From NCBI GenBank assembly GCA_003427395.1, contig BFEA01000757.1:91617-122289 (forward strand): a stretch of 30,673 bases of DNA, read 5' to 3'. The first letter of the stretch is position 1, and the number at the start of each line of letters is the position of its first letter. Source of the stretch: Chara braunii (lineage: Eukaryota; Streptophyta; Charophyceae; Charales; Characeae). Both the position numbers and the translations under genes were made by a program. A model generated the notes under the pieces. It did not search any database and had not been told where the DNA came from. It saw only the letters and a list, made by a program, of their open reading frames with translations. Of this stretch, positions 28,921-30,673 are shown piece after piece.

Positions 28921-29551
28921 CAACCCCATTCACTGCTCTCATCAATTTCCTTGACTCCCCCTCCTTCGGCTACTACATGACATTCCACAAAAAACAATTG
29001 CTACAAACCAACAGTTACTACATAAACAAACGAACAACAATCATGCATACCAATTAAAAAGAAAACCCTACAAAACACTTCCCACACCGCATCTGTCCCT
29101 CTCTCTGTTTCCCTCCTCACTTTCTCCCCCTCAAGGTACATCAACAAATTTCATTTGTGCTTCATACACAAACATATAATACGCACATCACCAATTGACA
29201 TGTGTCTATACCCTTCCAAAGGAAAAATCCTGTCATTGTTAAACAAAACAAAATAGACTACCCAACCTCCAACACAGACTAACATTGCTATACATATTTT
29301 GTTGCATTGTCTAATCAAATACGAAGAAAAGCCCACAAATACAAAACACTCCACTCACCTTCACTACTTATCAAATGCTTAGCTACTAATTACATATCCC
29401 TATCCCTTACTCCTCAACTACCGGTTACTACCTAACTACCTAAACAACAATAAACTAAAAAAGAATAAAAACCCAGCAACAAACTACATCCATAGAACAT
29501 ACACAAACGTACAGCACACATATGACCAACTAACCCATTGACGTACAAGCA
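28921..29551. other. G-poor (A/C/T) sequence, right part; no gene seen
   Basis: About 600 bases very poor in G on the plus strand, with many CAAC/ACAAA motifs. It adjoins the 3' end of the minus-strand coding remnant at 29552. Confidence 0.6.
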
Positions 29552-29941
29552 TCACTTCATGGGCTTAGTGGCCCACTTCCTGGTGTAACCAGTCCCACAG
29601 GACTGCCAATAAGCACTGCCACATTCTCAGGGCAGCGTTCCCCCCACCCCATGGTAGTTAATTTGGCATCATACCAGGCAAACACAGCGTCTTCCTGCAC
29701 CTTGCCTTCGCCTGTCAATGACCCTTTGCGGTTGCCCTGCTGCCTTTCATTCAATCCTAGCCTTCCAGCCTTTGGCCTTCCTCCCCAAACATGCCCCCCA
29801 AACTTGCCCCCCAAATTGGCCCTCAGACGTGTCCTCTTGGCTTCCGGTCAACCATCTTTCTGGTCGCTCTCCCGTCTGCAAGCCAAACGTTCTGCCTCCA
29901 GGATACGCACCCGAGGGGCCCAGAAAAAAGTGGGCCTTTCG
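29552..29941 (-). pseudogene. Broken coding segment of unknown family
   Basis: On the minus strand a thread of protein-like sequence runs RVRILEAERLACRRESDQKD, an in-frame TGA near 29850, PEAKRTRLRANLGGKFGG, HVWGGRPKAGRLGLNERQ, GNRKGSLTGEGKVQEDAVFA, WYDAKLTTMGWGERCPENVA and VLIGSPVGLVTPG. It ends either as SGPLSP (stop 29557-29559) or, after a frameshift, RKWATKPMK (stop 29552-29554). The composition is unlike the surrounding low-complexity DNA and looks like a genuine, conserved protein. I do not recognise the family. With one stop and a possible frameshift it is a pseudogene, or a terminal exon whose first part I have misread. It could derive from a mobile element or from a host gene. Confidence 0.5.
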
Positions 29942-29950
29942 CTATTTGAG

Positions 29951-30116
29951 GCAGGCTCAGAGTGCCACGGGCCAATGCTTTTCGTTTGTGCCCGCACACC
30001 TCGGCGTCGGCCCACAGGTGAGAGCCGGCGTTCGCAGGCTCAGAGCGCCAGGCATCAACAGTGTCCGTTTGCGCCCGGTCACGTTGATCTCGGCCACAGG
30101 TGAGTCCGCAACCCCG
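29951..30116. repeat. 83-bp tandem duplication with repeated CAG|GTGAG
   Basis: GCAGGCTCAGAGTGCCA at 29951 recurs as GCAGGCTCAGAGCGCCA at 30034. Each unit ends in CCACAGGTGAG, which has the form of a splice donor on the plus strand. No plus-strand exon was recognised. Confidence 0.85.
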
Positions 30117-30146
30117 TTCACCCGCCGCTCGCTTCCTTTGCTTAAC

Positions 30147-30148
<2 letters not shown>

Positions 30149-30184
<36 letters not shown>
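30149..30184. repeat. (CT)n microsatellite
   Basis: About 18 CT units. Confidence 0.95.
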
Positions 30185-30186
<2 letters not shown>

Positions 30187-30343
30187 TTTTGTGCGTGGCT
30201 TTCTCTCTGTGTGGCTCTCTCTCTGTCGACGCGCGCGCGTTCGTGCATTTGCTCACCTTTTCTTCCCAGTGAGTCTATCTGTAATGCGCGCAGCTGTGAG
30301 AAGGTGCGTCAATGCAAGAACGTGCAGGTGCACGCGCGCGATA
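30185..30343. other. Spacer, no gene seen
   Basis: No feature recognised. Confidence 0.4.
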
Positions 30344-30643
30344 CATGATGAGTTGATGAAAAACTCCGACGAAACGGTCTGTCACAGCCCCTCGTTCGTT
30401 CTTCTCTTCTCCCTCTCTGCCTCCGGTTCGCTTGGCAGTTCGCTATGGGCATCGTAGCACCACTCGCCATTCGCCGCCATTCGCCAACATTTTGAATGAA
30501 TCTGAACCTCAAAATCTGGGCGGATGGCGAATGGTGCAACTACGTCTTCAGAGAACTGCCCAGTGAGCCGTAGGCAGAGAGGGAAACGAGAACGACGCAT
30601 GGGGCTGTGACAGACTTTTTCGTTGGAGTTTCGCCGACTCATG
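30344..30643. mobile_element. Long foldback (MITE-like) element, about 300 bp
   Basis: Almost the whole element pairs with itself. The left arm (AAACTCCGACGAAACGGTCT, GTCACAGCCCC, CCCTCTCTGCCTCCGG, TTGGCAGTTC, CACTCGCCATTCGCC) is matched by the right arm in reverse (GGCGAATGGTG, GAACTGCCCAGTGAGCCG, GGCAGAGAGGG, GGGGCTGTGACAGAC, TTTTCGTTGGAGTTTC). Each arm is about 140 bases and the loop is near 30495-30505. A solo arm of the same family lies at 8603-8697. Confidence 0.88.
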
Positions 30644-30650
30644 TAAGCAC

Positions 30651-30673
30651 GCGCGCACACACACACACACACA
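30651..30673. repeat. (CA)n tract at window edge
   Basis: A GCGC stretch passes into a CA dinucleotide tract that continues beyond the window. Confidence 0.9.

Overview
The window looks like nuclear DNA of a green-lineage (streptophyte) organism. The evidence is plant-type spliceosomal snRNA sequences, Arabidopsis-type telomere repeats (AAACCCT), a plant-style GT61 glycosyltransferase, a probable RUS/DUF647-type protein end, non-LTR retrotransposons and many short inverted-repeat elements. Low gene density, GC-rich coding with long low-complexity inserts and heavy microsatellite content would fit a charophyte alga such as Chara. That species guess is inference and cannot be settled from the sequence alone.

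Two coding loci stand out. At the left end (939-1676, + strand) a terminal exon encodes what resembles the C-terminal part of a ROOT UVB SENSITIVE (DUF647) family protein, with a splice acceptor just before it. In the middle (13721-16744, - strand) a 1007-codon intronless ORF encodes a type II membrane protein of family GT61 (DUF563). Its catalytic blocks are separated by two low-complexity inserts. A third, broken coding stretch of unknown identity lies at 29552-29941 (-).

Most of the rest is mobile or repeat DNA. A degraded LINE ORF2 (4090-6906, +) has endonuclease and reverse transcriptase pieces. A full-length U6 snRNA retrocopy with a poly(A) tail and target-site duplication interrupts it. 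A 3'-truncated U2 snRNA retrocopy with a poly(A) tail and target-site duplication sits just upstream of the RUS-like exon. A third event (2887-2937) is little more than a poly(A) tract between direct repeats. A LINE ORF1-like pseudogene lies at 18379-20141 (+). Several families of short non-autonomous inverted-repeat elements recur: a TTAA-flanked family (three copies, 22982, 27442, 28763), a GCTCCACTACT-ended family (three copies, 7772, 10595, 17191), a TA-flanked 105-bp element (3518), and a long foldback (30344) with a solo arm at 8603. A bacterial-type LSU rRNA fragment (8738-8882, -) marks an organelle-to-nucleus transfer. At 23.7-26.4 kb, two diverged copies of a repeat of about 1 kb each carry two tRNA-like A/B-box modules on the minus strand.

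The remainder is simple repeats, minisatellites (22, 42, 83, 114, 216 and 226 bp periods) and intergenic sequence in which I see no gene. No operon-like or defence-type gene cluster is present. The main interest lies in the retroposition record and the non-autonomous element families, and in the split GT61 enzyme.
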